From: Fallopia convolvulus
Lineage: Eukaryota > Streptophyta > Magnoliopsida > Caryophyllales > Polygonaceae
DNA: 64,000 nt
Direction of reading: 5' to 3'
NCBI GenBank assembly: GCA_964016875.1
Contig: OZ024727.1
Coordinates: 6,472,893-6,536,892 of the forward strand
A program made the translations under genes and the position numbers. Every line of letters begins with the position of its first letter. The stretch's first letter is position 1. The notes beneath the pieces are model-generated. The model was not told where the DNA came from. It saw nothing but the letters and a program-made list of their open reading frames with translations, and made no database searches. Positions 1 through 10,850 of the stretch are shown here, in pieces.

Positions 1-428
1 AATTGGAATCAAATTACAACTCCACCATATCCCATTCCTAGATAATCAACCAGCAAGAATATTTTCACAGGCAAACATCCCATATTTTCTCAGATAGATA
101 AACTGAAGAACTCCAAGACTGAAATTTCCAACAGCACTGAAATTAGCACAAACCCTAGACTAGTCAAAAGTTCAAGCTACACAATTCTAACTAATCTAAG
201 CGAGAAACACAGACCCTAAACAATTAAGCAGAAATCAAAACGAAAGACACGCATACAAATCCAGCAATTTCACACACAGATATAGCGATTCAGACATACG
301 ACCCGCCAAATTGAACCAGAACATGAACCCACAAATTGGGATCGTGATTGAACCAGAACATGAGCCCCCAAACAGTTTACAATTCTAATTTATACCTTTT
401 CGATTTGTTTTTGGAGGCATCGTGATTC
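1..428. other. Intergenic, no gene seen
   Basis: AT-rich DNA with no supportable gene. At 312-375 a short imperfect direct duplication is visible: the phrase ATTGAACCAGAACATGA occurs twice about 40 bp apart. It could be the edge of a transposon or upstream DNA of a gene outside the window. Confidence 0.4.
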
Positions 429-720
429 GTGGGAGAGATTGAAGGCGAAGGTGAGATCGTCCGTCGTCCTTCGATCGTCCGTCATCCTTCGTTTGCTTTG
501 GAGAGTTCGATCGATTGGAGCCTTCGATCGAGTGTTTGGAGCCTTCGATCGTTTGGAGACTCGTCGTCCTTCGATCGTTTGGAGACTTTGAGCGTTTGGA
601 GTAGATTGGGCTTACAAAATTGAGCGTTTCGATTTGGTTTGGAGTAGATTGAGCGTTTCGATCATTTGAGCGTTTGGAGTCGATCCGAACTCCTTATTTT
701 TGATATTTTAGGTTAAGGGT
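429..720. repeat. Degenerate CGATCG/TTTGGAG minisatellite
   Basis: The stretch repeats variants of TTCGATCGTTTGGAG many times with irregular spacing. It translates into a 64-residue open frame, but the amino-acid pattern only mirrors the DNA repeat, so I do not call a gene. Confidence 0.55.
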
Positions 721-1214
721 ATAGAAGTTGGGTGTATTTACAAATTTGCCACCTTCCTGATTTGTTTTATTTTTTTTTCAAAATCACAGAAGTAATCTCA
801 GCCCTTGGATCATGTGATCCGACGACCCAAAATTCTTCTTCCGTTTCATGTTAAGGGTTGGTTTCATTTGAACCAAACTCTAAATAAATACTAAAAAACA
901 TGGTCTCACAATTATATTGAGGCTTTTGTTCGAGAATTTGATAGTCAATTAATTCCCTTCCATCGTCCGGACTATGGAAGGAAATCAATTTACCCTATTA
1001 AAAACTCAAAAATAAAATTATAAAAAGGATTGAACAGGAAGAGGAATTACATTTTAAGGGTACAAAGGATCTGCATAAGATGTACAGTAATGTACTAAAT
1101 ACATATACATTGAATTATATTGTATTAGTTGTTATTCACTGATGATTAGTTTGTACATTAATTTCATTACTAAATGTAATTACATCACTGTGGGGCAACT
1201 ACTTCTCCTCACAA
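721..1214. other. Intergenic, upstream of S-protein homologue 1
   Basis: AT-rich, no gene. It should contain the promoter of the downstream S-protein homologue, but no single TATA box stands out among many AT-rich words. Confidence 0.4.
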
Positions 1215-1655
1215 ATGTCGCCATCTCAAAAGCTGATGTTTATCCTCTTTATAATGGGAGTTGTTGTTGAGTTGTTGCAAGTTCAAGTAGTTGGAAGAAT
1301 TGCCAACTGGAACGTTGAAGTGAATATCAGTAATGGTCTAGAATCTCGAGAGAATGTACAAGTACACTGTAAGGACAAGCACCACGATTACGGGATCCAT
1401 CTAATTCAGCCAGGCCAAACATATGGGTTTAGCATCATCCCAAGCTTCAATTCCGACTACTTTTGCGGATTTGTCTTCCATAATGAGCTCCACTGGTTCG
1501 ATGCCTACGTTGACATGAGAGATTGGGAGGATTGTGGAAAATTCGGTCGTTGCAATCGGTATGTAATTGTAAGGGAGGAAGGCCCTTGTGGTTGTGGAGG
1601 AACTGATCCTACTCATTGCTATCCTTGGAATAAGAATTCTTACATTCTATCTTAA
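1215..1655 (+). CDS. S-protein homologue (SPH), secreted plant self-incompatibility S1-like protein
   Basis: A complete intronless frame of 146 residues. Residues 1 to about 27 form a hydrophobic signal peptide, so the product should be secreted. The mature part carries the S1-family pattern: an early beta-strand region with SNGL, then VHCKDKHHDYGIH, the FNSDYFCGFVF block, a paired-cysteine block (DCGKFGRC) and a C-terminal CYPW. Family members are normally 110-150 residues with disulfide-linked cysteines. The founding members are pistil self-incompatibility determinants of poppy; most homologues are small secreted proteins of unknown function, so no role in incompatibility should be assumed. 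A close paralogue lies at 9608-10003 on the same strand. The start is the first ATG; a second in-frame ATG at codon 8 matches the start used by the paralogue. Confidence 0.92.
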   Translation: MSPSQKLMFILFIMGVVVELLQVQVVGRIANWNVEVNISNGLESRENVQVHCKDKHHDYGIHLIQPGQTYGFSIIPSFNSDYFCGFVFHNELHWFDAYVDMRDWEDCGKFGRCNRYVIVREEGPCGCGGTDPTHCYPWNKNSYILS

Positions 1656-2094
1656 CTTCATCTAGTTAATTAACTAGGTTTGTTGTTTGTAATTGGACCA
1701 TTAGTCAATTGATAATAAGACTGCTATATGAATTGATTTATTAATTGCTTGCTTTATTTTGAACAATAAGTACTTTGGTTGTTTGTTCTAGGACCGTTGA
1801 TCAAATTTAATTCTGAGAGTGCATATGAATTAATGTGTCCATAATTAGAATAATTTCGGTCATGTATGTAATTAATCTACATGTTTTATTCATCACATTT
1901 ACACTAGAATCATAAAAACAATGAAAAAAAAATAAAAATACAAGATATGCTAGATTGAATTATAAAAACATAGGAGTATGATTCCTAATTTAACTATCCA
2001 GATTAGCAAAATTATGAGTCACAGTTTGTTTCTTCACATCTGGACCCATATATTTATAATAACTAATGTAGTTGTAAGAGTTGTCAAAAGTTGA
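1656..2094. other. Intergenic
   Basis: AT-rich DNA containing the 3' flank of the S-protein homologue. I see no gene or clear repeat. Confidence 0.4.
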
Positions 2095-2520
2095 CTAAAC
2101 CTGAAACACTACCCAATTGACCCGCTCTTAAACTCGACCTGAGTGACCCGAAACCCAATTTTGACTTGAACATGATTGTGACCCGAGAATATATGACCCG
2201 AACCCGACCAACCCCGGACCCAACCTAGTTGGCTTGTAAATGTAAAATTTTATTAAAATATTAATATGATTTTAGTTTTATAAATAATTTTATTGATTTT
2301 TACATATTTATATTATTATTTAATAATTTAAAAAATAATGTCTTAGAGAAAATGACGTTTAAAAAATTACGCTATTGACCCGTTGGTCAACCCAAACTTG
2401 CATAATATCTTGCTATAACCCGACCTGATTTTACCGGTAACCCGATTGACCCGAACACATACTCAACCCAAAATCGACCAAACCGACTTGATTGACTAGT
2501 GTAGTAGTTTTCCATACGCC
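2095..2520. repeat. Degenerate element with GACCCG/CCCGACC words
   Basis: Two GC-richer blocks dense in GACCCG, CCCGAC and CCCAACC words (2100-2230 and 2370-2500) flank an AT-rich core. A similar word composition marks the hAT-like insertion at 28748-28991. This looks like an old non-autonomous DNA transposon, but I could not fix its ends or a target-site duplication. Confidence 0.4.
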
Positions 2521-2595
2521 AGCACAAACATAATACATATTAAGATTTCATTGCGTATATAATCAGTATAAGTAGCCCTAGTGTCCTATATCCAA

Positions 2596-2764
2596 TGTTC
2601 TAAAAAACGCTAGGCGGACGCTGGGCGGAGAGGGGCCGCCTAGCGCCTAGACGGTCTGAACGGTGGCCTTGACGGTCCTATACAGGTGCCTAGGCGGCTT
2701 GGACGGCTAGGCGGGCTAGGACCTTCCAGCGCCTAGGCGGGGCCTAGAAGGGATTTTTAGAACA
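2596..2764. repeat. Short foldback element rich in GCCTAGGCGG
   Basis: The stretch begins TGTTCTAAAAA and ends TTTTTAGAACA, a perfect 11-bp terminal inverted repeat, and is filled with CTAGGCGG/CCGCCTAG words in both orientations. About 170 bp in all. No target-site duplication is evident. A partial relative starts at 63767. Confidence 0.6.
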
Positions 2765-3465
2765 GTGCCTATATCAAGGTACTTAGACACATGGCATACA
2801 TGTTTTTTTTAAAGAGATAAGAATTAGAAGGTCCTCCTTATGAAGGATGACCTAGAGTATCCTTGCGGATGAGAACATGAAGTTCTGAATGACTCGAAAA
2901 ATTATCATTAGAGATAACAATGCGGATCGATGTAGTTAATCGGTGCATGGAAGATTTAATGCTAGATCCGCTACTTGATTATTGAAGTTGGCGCCTTGGA
3001 CTTTGATAGAACTGGATCCAAGGATGGCTATGGAGGATGATTTTGAGGAGAGAAATGGAGGATGTGATGGACGAGTTTGAGAAGGGATATGGATGTGCGA
3101 AGAAGGATATAACACATCTTCGAAACACATCTTGAATGATCAATCGAGGATATAACGCACCACGATCAAATCTTCAAATTTGGGATTGATATCACACAAT
3201 CCAAGCATCAAAATTCAAATTTTGATTCAAAAAGAAAGTTGAAAAACCTGTTTCTAGGAGAAGATAAAAAGTTGGAATTTGTTCATCATGTTTTGTCTAA
3301 GGAGAGAGGCGCCCCACCCTTGTCTATTAACCAAACAAGGGCAAACCCGAAATAACACAAACAAGGCATCGTTTCCAAAACTAACTCAAGGTTTCCAATT
3401 GTTTGTAAGAACTCCCTTACAACACATAAAACAAGCCACACAAACGTGGCCTTCAAGACAAGCAT
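2765..3465. other. Unassigned non-coding DNA
   Basis: No gene supported. Open frames on both strands are short and overlap each other. Confidence 0.35.
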
Positions 3466-4975
3466 GTAACATCCCGACTTTACATCGGGGTGCTATATAC
3501 TGTACTAGGTAATAAACCTCTTCGGGTACTACTTAGGCTAGTCTGATAGGTTTACTCGGATCTTGCAACTCGGGCACGACAAGAAAGTAAATTAAATCAT
3601 CCAACTCTTAAACCATGCATGCACATCCCGACTATACTCGAAATGAAAACCAAATCTCAATCCTCATTTCCAACAACATTACTTAAACCAAACAAAGCAA
3701 ACATAATGTTAAATAACGAAAAACACCCAAACTCGACTCCGACTTAAATGACACGCGCGTTAGCATCCACTCCACTACTTGGCTAAGGATTCATCATAAT
3801 TCCTAACTTGTTACACATTAACAGAAATATAAAGTCCTTAAGGGCTCAACTCCAGACAAGCATGTGCCTGGCGATGAGATCTCAAGAATTAGGAAGAGGA
3901 ACTCAAGAATTTTCCTCGAGTGCTATCCTCTAGACAACCCTGTGCCTGGGGGGGACCCCTTTTATTTAATTACTTGGCACACAAGTAAATACACTTTTAC
4001 ACGAGTCTCTATGAGTTCGACCCTTGCTTAACGCTCTACTTAGTTTGGTTAGTCAAGGTTTCTTTGATAGGTATGAACGACTATACAAATACCTCATCAA
4101 ATTTGGCATTGTTGTGGACTGACGCTAATTGTGTATCTATTTTGTGCTAAGTTGGGTGTGAATTTTTTTATGGTTCATACTTGTGCCACTAATACATTTC
4201 CTTTACTATTTGATTCAGACATTGACACGAATTCATTTCAGATTGCGGAAGGAGATTCACGATCACTTTCACACTTTGACATTCTTTTCATGAAGAGACG
4301 GTAGCAACTAAGATGGGTGACCAAACGTTGAGACAACTGAATGCACCGAATCTGGCAAAACAACTCCTAGCGGTGCAGTTTCCTTTGTTGGCTAATGGGG
4401 TCAAGTTTGAGTTGATGTCTGTGTTGATTCACCTTTTTGATAGCTTGCATATGTTGGGTCTCCCTGAGATTAGCCCAAAGTCGAGAGTCCAATAAGCACG
4501 ATTTAGCTAGGCCCATTATCCAAGTCGTGCAAGATGCGTTAGAACAACGGTATAAAGGCAAAGATATCGGTAACGGCTAAGACATTAAGGTTGATGGCGA
4601 AATCTTCGGGATCTCTGGACGCTCCATATCTAGATCAACGGTTGAAAGAAAGGAGGATCTATAAAGACCGAAGAAGGGAAAAGGAGGGGGACTCATACAT
4701 TCATCAGCTCACTCACTATTGCATTCCGAAAAGCTCTCAAATTGATTCACTCTTTTTGTTCAAAAGTTCTATCTGATTGTTTACTTGTAACCTTGGAGGA
4801 ATATTGTACCAGAACGATCATAAATCAACCACGTTATCTACTTTTGTTTGCTTTCTACTTCTTTCTCTCTAAGTTTTCATCTTGTTTACCAACTATAACA
4901 TGTAACAACTACTTTTTTGTTAGGTTACCCTCATTATAGCAGGTAACACATTCGCGTGGTAAATCTGCCAAAAAA
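3466..4975 (+). mobile_element. Probable LTR sequence upstream of the gypsy remnant
   Basis: At 3466 the sequence TGTAACATCCCGACTTTACA resembles the start of plant Ty3/gypsy LTRs. From about 4100 to 4975 the DNA leads directly into a primer-binding-like site and gag remnants, so it is best read as the 5' LTR of that element; a TATA-like TCTATAAAG is at about 4658. I could not delimit the LTR because no second copy exists in the window. Two different LTRs may be abutted here. Confidence 0.45.
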
Positions 4976-4996
4976 ATTGGCGCCCACCGTGGGGCC
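4976..4996 (+). other. Primer-binding-site region of Ty3/gypsy element
   Basis: TTGGCGCCCACCGTGGGGCC follows the presumed LTR and precedes gag. This TGGCGCC..GTGGGG motif is typical at this position in plant gypsy elements of the Tat-like lineages. Confidence 0.65.
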
Positions 4997-5048
4997 CTAG
5001 CTAAAAGGGAGTCGCATCGCCAAGAACCATAAGCTCTACCTACGCAAG

Positions 5049-6689
5049 ATGGAAGGCATTCATGCTACCAACAATCATGTGGAAGATCCCGAGAACAATG
5101 AAATCAATCAAGGTGGAGATAACCAACAAACTGAAAACGTGGACGGAATCGAACAAGATTCTAGAAATGGGAATGTCAAACCTAACACTTCCACGGAAGC
5201 AGAACGAGGAGGAGCGGTCGACTCCGACACTACCACTGAACTTCGTGCATCCATGACCGCTCTTCAAAAAGATTTAGAAAATCAAAAGGAAGCTCATGTC
5301 AACTTCACCGAGGTATACGAGAGACAAATTGGAACTTTAACTAATGAATGTAATATGATTCGATCACAAGTACAATCAACACCAAACCGCCAACGCATAA
5401 CAGACGCAGTGGATGGCGTCGCTCGACGATTGGACATGGACGACCCAAATCTTGTAACACCAAACGATATTAGGCCAGTGACTGGCTATCAGGTAAATGG
5501 TAATTCTTTGAGGGCCGTTAGAGAAGATGTTGAGGTTACCCAATTACAGGAACACCTCAAAGCTTTGGAGGACCAAATTACTCAAGTCGCATGGGGCACC
5601 CCAACCGATAGCAGTGGAAAGAAGGGATGGTTATACCGATTCTCCCTTCGTACCCGCCATCGCGAGGGTAGACATCTCTCGCAAATACCAGGTCCCCGAT
5701 GTACCTATGTACGAAGGGATTAGGGATCCAAACCAGCATGTAGATGCATTTAAACATTCCACGGACATTAGTACAATTCCCTTTGACATGAACGAAATTG
5801 CTATGTGCCGTTGGTTTGGCAACACGTTATCTAGGCCCGCGCTTAATTGGCACTCCCACTTACCTCTTGGTTGTATTTCGTCCTTGGCTGAGTTAATTGA
5901 CAAGTTCAGGATAAGATTTGCAAGTAGTCGACACGCTAAAAAGCGTTCGAGTGACTTATATAGCATGGTCCAAAAGACCGGCAAATCCTTCAAAACTTTT
6001 CTTAACAGGTACAATGAAGAACTGGTTACCATAGAAGGATGCGATGCTTCAACCTCTGTGGAAGCATTCAGAAGAGGTATCTCAACTGGTAATCCTAATC
6101 TCTATCGTGAATTAACTAAGTATCCTTGCTCGAATTTCGATGAGGTACATGTAAAAGCATTGAACATGTGCGATTGGAAGAGGATGACCTCTTCACCACC
6201 AAAACTACCAGTCCTCACCGGCCAGAGCGTAGGCAGGGGAGGCGAGAGACCGATTACGTTTTGTACCCCAATCCATCTCCTTCTAAAACAACTTGGAACG
6301 CGATATTCGCTACGCAAAATGAGCGATATGAAGACCTAAGGTTGCCTCCCAAGCTATCTCACTACAACTTTCGTGCAGACGCGAAAAAAGTAGTCCGAAC
6401 ACTTAATGGCATGGGGGATACTGTTAAGTAGCCAAGAAAGAGCAACACACTTTCACAACAAAAAGATAAATCCAGATGGTGTGATTTCCACTTTGATCAC
6501 AACCACCGAACAGATGAATGCATCACGTTGTGGAAAGAGGTAAGCGAATTACTAAGTAAGGGATACCTCAAGGATTTAATATCAGAAAGAGCAAGGGAGC
6601 AACTAGAGCGCAGCAAAGGGAAAACCAGTCCACCACCACCCCCAAAGCATATAAGAGTAATCAACGTCATCACAGGGGGGGGGTGAGAT
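5049..6689 (+). pseudogene. Decayed gag gene of a Ty3/gypsy retrotransposon
   Basis: The gag polyprotein forms the virus-like particle of the retrotransposon. It reads in three pieces. An N-terminal part with a coiled-coil-like region runs from 5049 to about 5625. After a frameshift comes the retrotransposon gag domain (about 5630-6165, with VPMYEGIRDPNQHVDAF and the RFASSR region). A second frameshift near 6168 leads to the MRLEEDDLF segment. A TAG at 6429 replaces the usual tryptophan of the VKWPRKS-type motif, and a single histidine/cysteine zinc-binding motif (WCDFHFDHNHRTDEC) follows at about 6477. At least two frameshifts and one nonsense codon make it non-functional. Confidence 0.85.
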
Positions 6690-6777
6690 CTATGGCGTAA
6701 CATATTCATCAGCTAAGAGGATCGCAAGGAGTACCCGGAGAGAAGAACACAGAATCTCGACTCGAAGGGGTCACGAC

Positions 6778-7121
6778 GTGATGCCCATTACCTTCGATGA
6801 CATCGAAGAAGAGGAATTTCACCATGATTGTTTGATAATTTCCTTAACAATAGAAAACTTCCTTGTCAAAAGAGTTTTAATTAATAATGGAAAATCTACT
6901 AACTTGCTTATGTTGGATGCTTTGTACAGTTTAGGCCTAGGTTTGGACGACATCATCAAGAAGTCTACGACTTTGGTAGGCTTCAGCGGTGAATCGCGCA
7001 TCACGTTGGGGAAAATATCATTACCAACCATCGCGGGAGGGGTAAACTACCAGGTAAAATTTCATGTACTTGATTGCCCATCACCTTTCAATGTTATCTT
7101 GGGCAGACCCTGGATCCAAGG
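6778..7121 (+). pseudogene. Retroviral-type aspartic protease region of the gypsy element
   Basis: The segment matches the protease of plant gypsy elements: an FVKRVLI-like strand, the active-site region and a C-terminal NVILGRPWI motif. The active-site block reads LINNGKS where the family has a D-G-S/A triad, so the catalytic aspartate is asparagine and the enzyme should be dead. Its frame is cut after PWIQ by the insertion at 7122-7608; the coding sequence resumes on the other side. Confidence 0.8.
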
Positions 7122-7608
7122 TTATCAGGGTCGGGATTCTAGGTTGGATCGTTGAGGGTCTTTTGGATCGCATCGTAAGATCGGATCGCTGAATCGTAAG
7201 ATCCTACATTATAACTAAAAGTATGCAAGAATAACCTAATAGATTGTATATTTTGTTATATATGAAGTAAGAAAATGATAAACAATATTAATTTGATTAT
7301 TAAAAATGTTGTAGGATGGACAAGTCAACTATTTTAATAGAAATGATACATTAACCGTAAAATTATTAATAATATATAGTTAAAATTGTCATTTTATAGG
7401 ATCGCTATAATTGTTTGTAGGATCGTTAGAATCGTTTATAGGATCATTAAAATCGTATGTAAAATCGAGATCGGATCGAGATTGTATTCTAAATTATTTA
7501 AGATCCTACTCCAATAAGATCCTACTTGGGATCGTGGATCGTTTCGCGTGTTATGGATCGTAGGATCGCTAGAATCGTAAAATCAGATCAGGATTCTGAT
7601 AACATTGC
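7122..7608. mobile_element. 487-bp non-autonomous insertion inside gypsy pol
   Basis: The insertion is bounded by a 12-bp direct repeat, CTGGATCCAAGG, at 7110-7121 and 7609-7620. Its left end, TTATCAGGGTCGGGATTCT, and the complement of its right end, GTTATCAGAATCCTGATC, form an imperfect terminal inverted repeat. The interior is filled with ATCGTA and GGATCG words. Removing the insertion and one repeat joins PWIQG to MKAIPS in frame. Long target duplication and inverted ends suggest a Mutator-like MITE, though 12 bp is slightly long for that group. Confidence 0.8.
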
Positions 7609-8530
7609 CTGGATCCAAGGAATGAAGGCCATTCCTTCAACCTATCATCAATGTGTCAAATTCCCATCACCATGGGGGATACAAGAAATCAAGGGGGAAC
7701 AAAAGATCGCAAGGGAATGTTACTCTAAAGCGTGTCCTAAAGATTCATTCCCCTTGCCTTATATCGACGCGATGGTGGATGCAACGGTGGGACATGAGCT
7801 TTTAACTTTCATGGACGCGTTCAGTGGATACCATCAGATAATGATGCATCCTAACGACCAAGAAAAAACTACATTCGTAACTAATCAAGGAACTTATTGT
7901 TACAAAGTTATGCCTTTCGGATTAAAAAACGCAGGTGCTACTTATCAGAGATTGGTTAATAAGATGTTTCAGGAAAAATTGGGGGATACAATGGAGGTGT
8001 AAATTGACGACATGTTAGTCAAATCTTTGAAGGCAAAAGATTACATCCAGCACTTGGAAGACGCGTTTCAGATTCTGCAAAGCTACAAAATGAAGTTGAA
8101 TCCAACCAAATGTTCCTTTGCGGTTACATCAGGTAAATTCCTTGGATAAATAGTAACGCAAAGAGGGATTGAAGCAAGTCCGGATCAGATCAAGGCAATA
8201 ATGGAGCTGCAATCACCAAGATGTGTCAAAGAAGTTCAAAAGTTGATAGGATGAGTAGCAACACTCAATCGTTCATATCCCGATCCTCATATAGGAACAA
8301 GCTGTTCTACGACATCTTGAAGAAAAACAAGTCATTCGAGTGGACAGAAGCACACGAAGAAGCCTTTAAAGAATTAAAGAGCTATTTATCCCACCCTCAA
8401 ATACTTTCCAAATCCAAGCCAGGAAAGGTGTTGTACGTTTACTTGACAGTCACAGAAGCAGCCATAAGCGCCGTCTTGATTTGAGAAGAAGAGGGGAACC
8501 AGTTACCCATCTATTATGTGAGTAAAACTC
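7609..8530 (+). pseudogene. Decayed reverse transcriptase/RNase H of the gypsy element
   Basis: After a short segment resuming from the protease, the reverse transcriptase begins abruptly at FPLPYIDAMVD (about 7749), so the start of the domain is deleted. The LLTFMDAFSGYHQI block, MPFGLKNAGATYQR and LNPTKCSF are recognisable. The catalytic YIDD box reads stop-IDD: the tyrosine codon is TAA at 8000-8002. Further stops occur at about 8147 and 8252, and the RNase H start (8270-8530, EAFKELKSYL) is truncated. No integrase or 3' LTR follows. Confidence 0.85.
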
Positions 8531-9607
8531 TTATGTATTTTTGGATAAGTTGTGTTAGTGGATTTTTAGTTTCTATCTTTAAGTTGGGATTTTAGACTCC
8601 TAGTTTCTCTCTCTTTATCTTTATATTCACAATTACAATTTGGAAGATAAGTTTGTCTAGAAAGTTTTATAAAGGGAGAGTTAAACCTTAATTGTAAGCT
8701 TTTCTAATTCAATCATGTATTGTTAATTTTTCTTGTGTTTAACTAGTTGATTAAAGTTTTAGATTGCATATTATTGTGAGGTTTGATTTATCCTCAACAA
8801 ACTTGAGTAGGATTTATCTTTATGCTAAATTGAATCAAAGTTGATCTATGGTTTTGTTGAATTAGTTACCTAATGATATTTCTAAGTTAATTTACAACTG
8901 AATCTTGTTAATTACCGGTTGGTGTTAATTGGATCAAGAGTAGAAACTTTAATCAATTTAGATTCAATTGTGCTAGTTGATTAATGAAGATAAGTCAATC
9001 ACAATTTATCTAGATGTCTGGTTGGTCGGTCTTGTTCCGGTGAAGTTTATTAATTAGAAACTCTATAGATAGATAGAATTCTAAAACCCTAGTATAAATT
9101 AGTGAACCCTAGGGGGGGAAATGAAAAAGAAAAAAATCATTAAAAGATTTGGAGAGAGAACAAATTAAATCTAACCGTTGAACTATATTTGGATGGCTCA
9201 GATTTAACCAAATCCACCGATAGAGTTTTTTTAAAACTCCACACGTATTGATCACCTACTACATACTCCGTGTTAACAATAATAATAATTAAAATAATTT
9301 TTAATATTCTTAACATTATAGTAGAGATCATATCCTTATATGATTATATTGCTATGCAGATCATGTCCTTATTTATTACCATTATCCTTTAGGTATCTTC
9401 CTTTTATAGTAATTCACGTCTCTTATATATGCCTCATCATATCAAAAGTAATAAATACAAAAATCCTTACTTATTATCCTCTATATTATGTACCACCACC
9501 TCACCTAATTGTTGAATTATATATATGCATACTAACCCACATCATATATAAAGTCATCCTTAAAACTAAATCACAAATCAAAAACGGGGTCGCCATCTCA
9601 AAAGCTA
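8531..9607. other. Non-coding DNA between gypsy remnant and S-protein homologue 2
   Basis: 8531-9115 has the look of LTR or leader DNA of a retrotransposon (long non-coding, T-rich), but no end or duplicate was found. 9116-9607 is AT-rich and includes the promoter side of the next gene. No gene seen. Confidence 0.35.
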
Positions 9608-10003
9608 ATGTCTACCCTAATAGGAGTTGTTCTTGTTCTTGTTATAGGGTTGGTGCAAGAGCAAGTAGTTGCATCGACCGTGAATTTGAGCATCCTCAAC
9701 GGTCTTGAATCTCGGGAGGTTCTACAAGTGCACTGCAAGGACAAGCACCACGATTACGGGGTCCATCAAGTCCAACCCAACTTAACGTACGATCTCGAGA
9801 TCAACCCAGGCTTCAACTCCGACTACTTTTGCGGGTTCGTCTTCGAAGGTGCACTCCATTGGTTCGACATTTACGTTGGTAGTAGAGATTGGAATAGGTG
9901 TGGCAAATCTGGCCATTGCAATTGGTATGTAAAGGAGGGCGGCCCATGTGGTGGTGTTCTTAATCTTAATCCTGGTCCATGTTATCCTTGGAATAAGGAT
10001 TAA
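9608..10003 (+). CDS. S-protein homologue (SPH), second paralogue
   Basis: 131 residues with a short hydrophobic signal peptide (about residues 1-22) followed by an S1-type domain. It shares long blocks with the paralogue at 1215-1655, including SREVLQVHCKDKHHDYGVH, NPGFNSDYFCGFVF and the terminal CYPWNK, and keeps the paired cysteines (RCGKSGHC). The DNA before the start is homologous to codons 1-7 of the paralogue, but the upstream ATG is GGG here, so translation must begin at the position equal to codon 8. That trims the N-terminus without obviously destroying the signal peptide. The frame is otherwise complete. The two genes came from one duplication and now lie 8 kb apart, separated by a retrotransposon. 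Function unknown. Confidence 0.9.
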   Translation: MSTLIGVVLVLVIGLVQEQVVASTVNLSILNGLESREVLQVHCKDKHHDYGVHQVQPNLTYDLEINPGFNSDYFCGFVFEGALHWFDIYVGSRDWNRCGKSGHCNWYVKEGGPCGGVLNLNPGPCYPWNKD

Positions 10004-10574
10004 TTCATTTGTCCTATCATAACTTTATCCAGTTTGGCCAATCATTTGATAATAAGACTATATGACTGAATTCATTTGTTGATTGATATCTTAATTTATT
10101 CAGATCTTAAGTTTTTCTTTCTTTTCTTCAAATCCCATTCACTTAAATCAATGGTGTTTCTTAAAGTATATGTACAATAACCAAGTCTAGGGGGTCTAGA
10201 TTTACCCGATTGATGGGTCTTAGTCTCAATAGGCCCATTAGATAATTCTGGAGAAATAATTTTACTTTCTTGGATGATTATAATTGATCATAATTAAAGT
10301 AAATTGATTAATTATAATTTTTAAAATTAGATAAAAGAGAAAATAGATTAATTATATTTTTTTTTCTAACAATTTAGAATTTGACAATTACTTTTCAAGT
10401 ATTATAAATTATTGTATCTATCTCTTTTATAACGGTAAAATAAAAATTTTGAATTAAAAGATATTATATTTGTTTTTATTATAATCCATACTTACATGGG
10501 GTCCAGCACTAGTTCGAATAGCAATTGGTGATCGCTTCGTTTTCACTTTTATATGTCTTGATCGATTCATGTCC
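10004..10574. other. Intergenic
   Basis: AT-rich, no gene. From about 10500 the sequence (TTCGAATAGCAATTGG) matches the 3' flanks of the other two sulfotransferase copies near 21340 and 27915, so the duplicated unit extends beyond the coding region. Confidence 0.5.
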
Positions 10575-10667
10575 TTAAATACCCTCCCGACGTCGAGTCG
10601 AGGTAAGGGTGCGTACATCTCGACCTCACAGATCCCATTTTACGGGGTTCCACCTGGACAGATGTTG
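10575..10667 (+). mobile_element. 5'-truncated RTE-type LINE tail
   Basis: This 93-bp piece matches the 3' end of the LINE at 54025-56032, including AAGGGTGCGTACATCTCGAC and GGTTCCACCTGG. It sits in the 3' flank of the sulfotransferase. The equivalent flank at about 21405-21440 lacks it, which marks it as an insertion or replacement in this copy. Confidence 0.8.
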
Positions 10668-10850
10668 AATAAAATGACAAATCTAACAATTATAAATGGT
10701 GGAATATGTAAGGCAGCATATCAAGAGACCATACAATTTGAATTCACTCAATAGGCTACATACGTACATTTATTTCGAAATTGTAACAAACACACATTGA
10801 TTGTAAGTATGTTGCATTAATACACTCAACTTATCTTGATGTACGATTAA

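Noticed and set aside
4976..9115. Complete autonomous gypsy element
   Set aside because: gag, protease and reverse transcriptase are broken, and integrase and the 3' LTR are missing.
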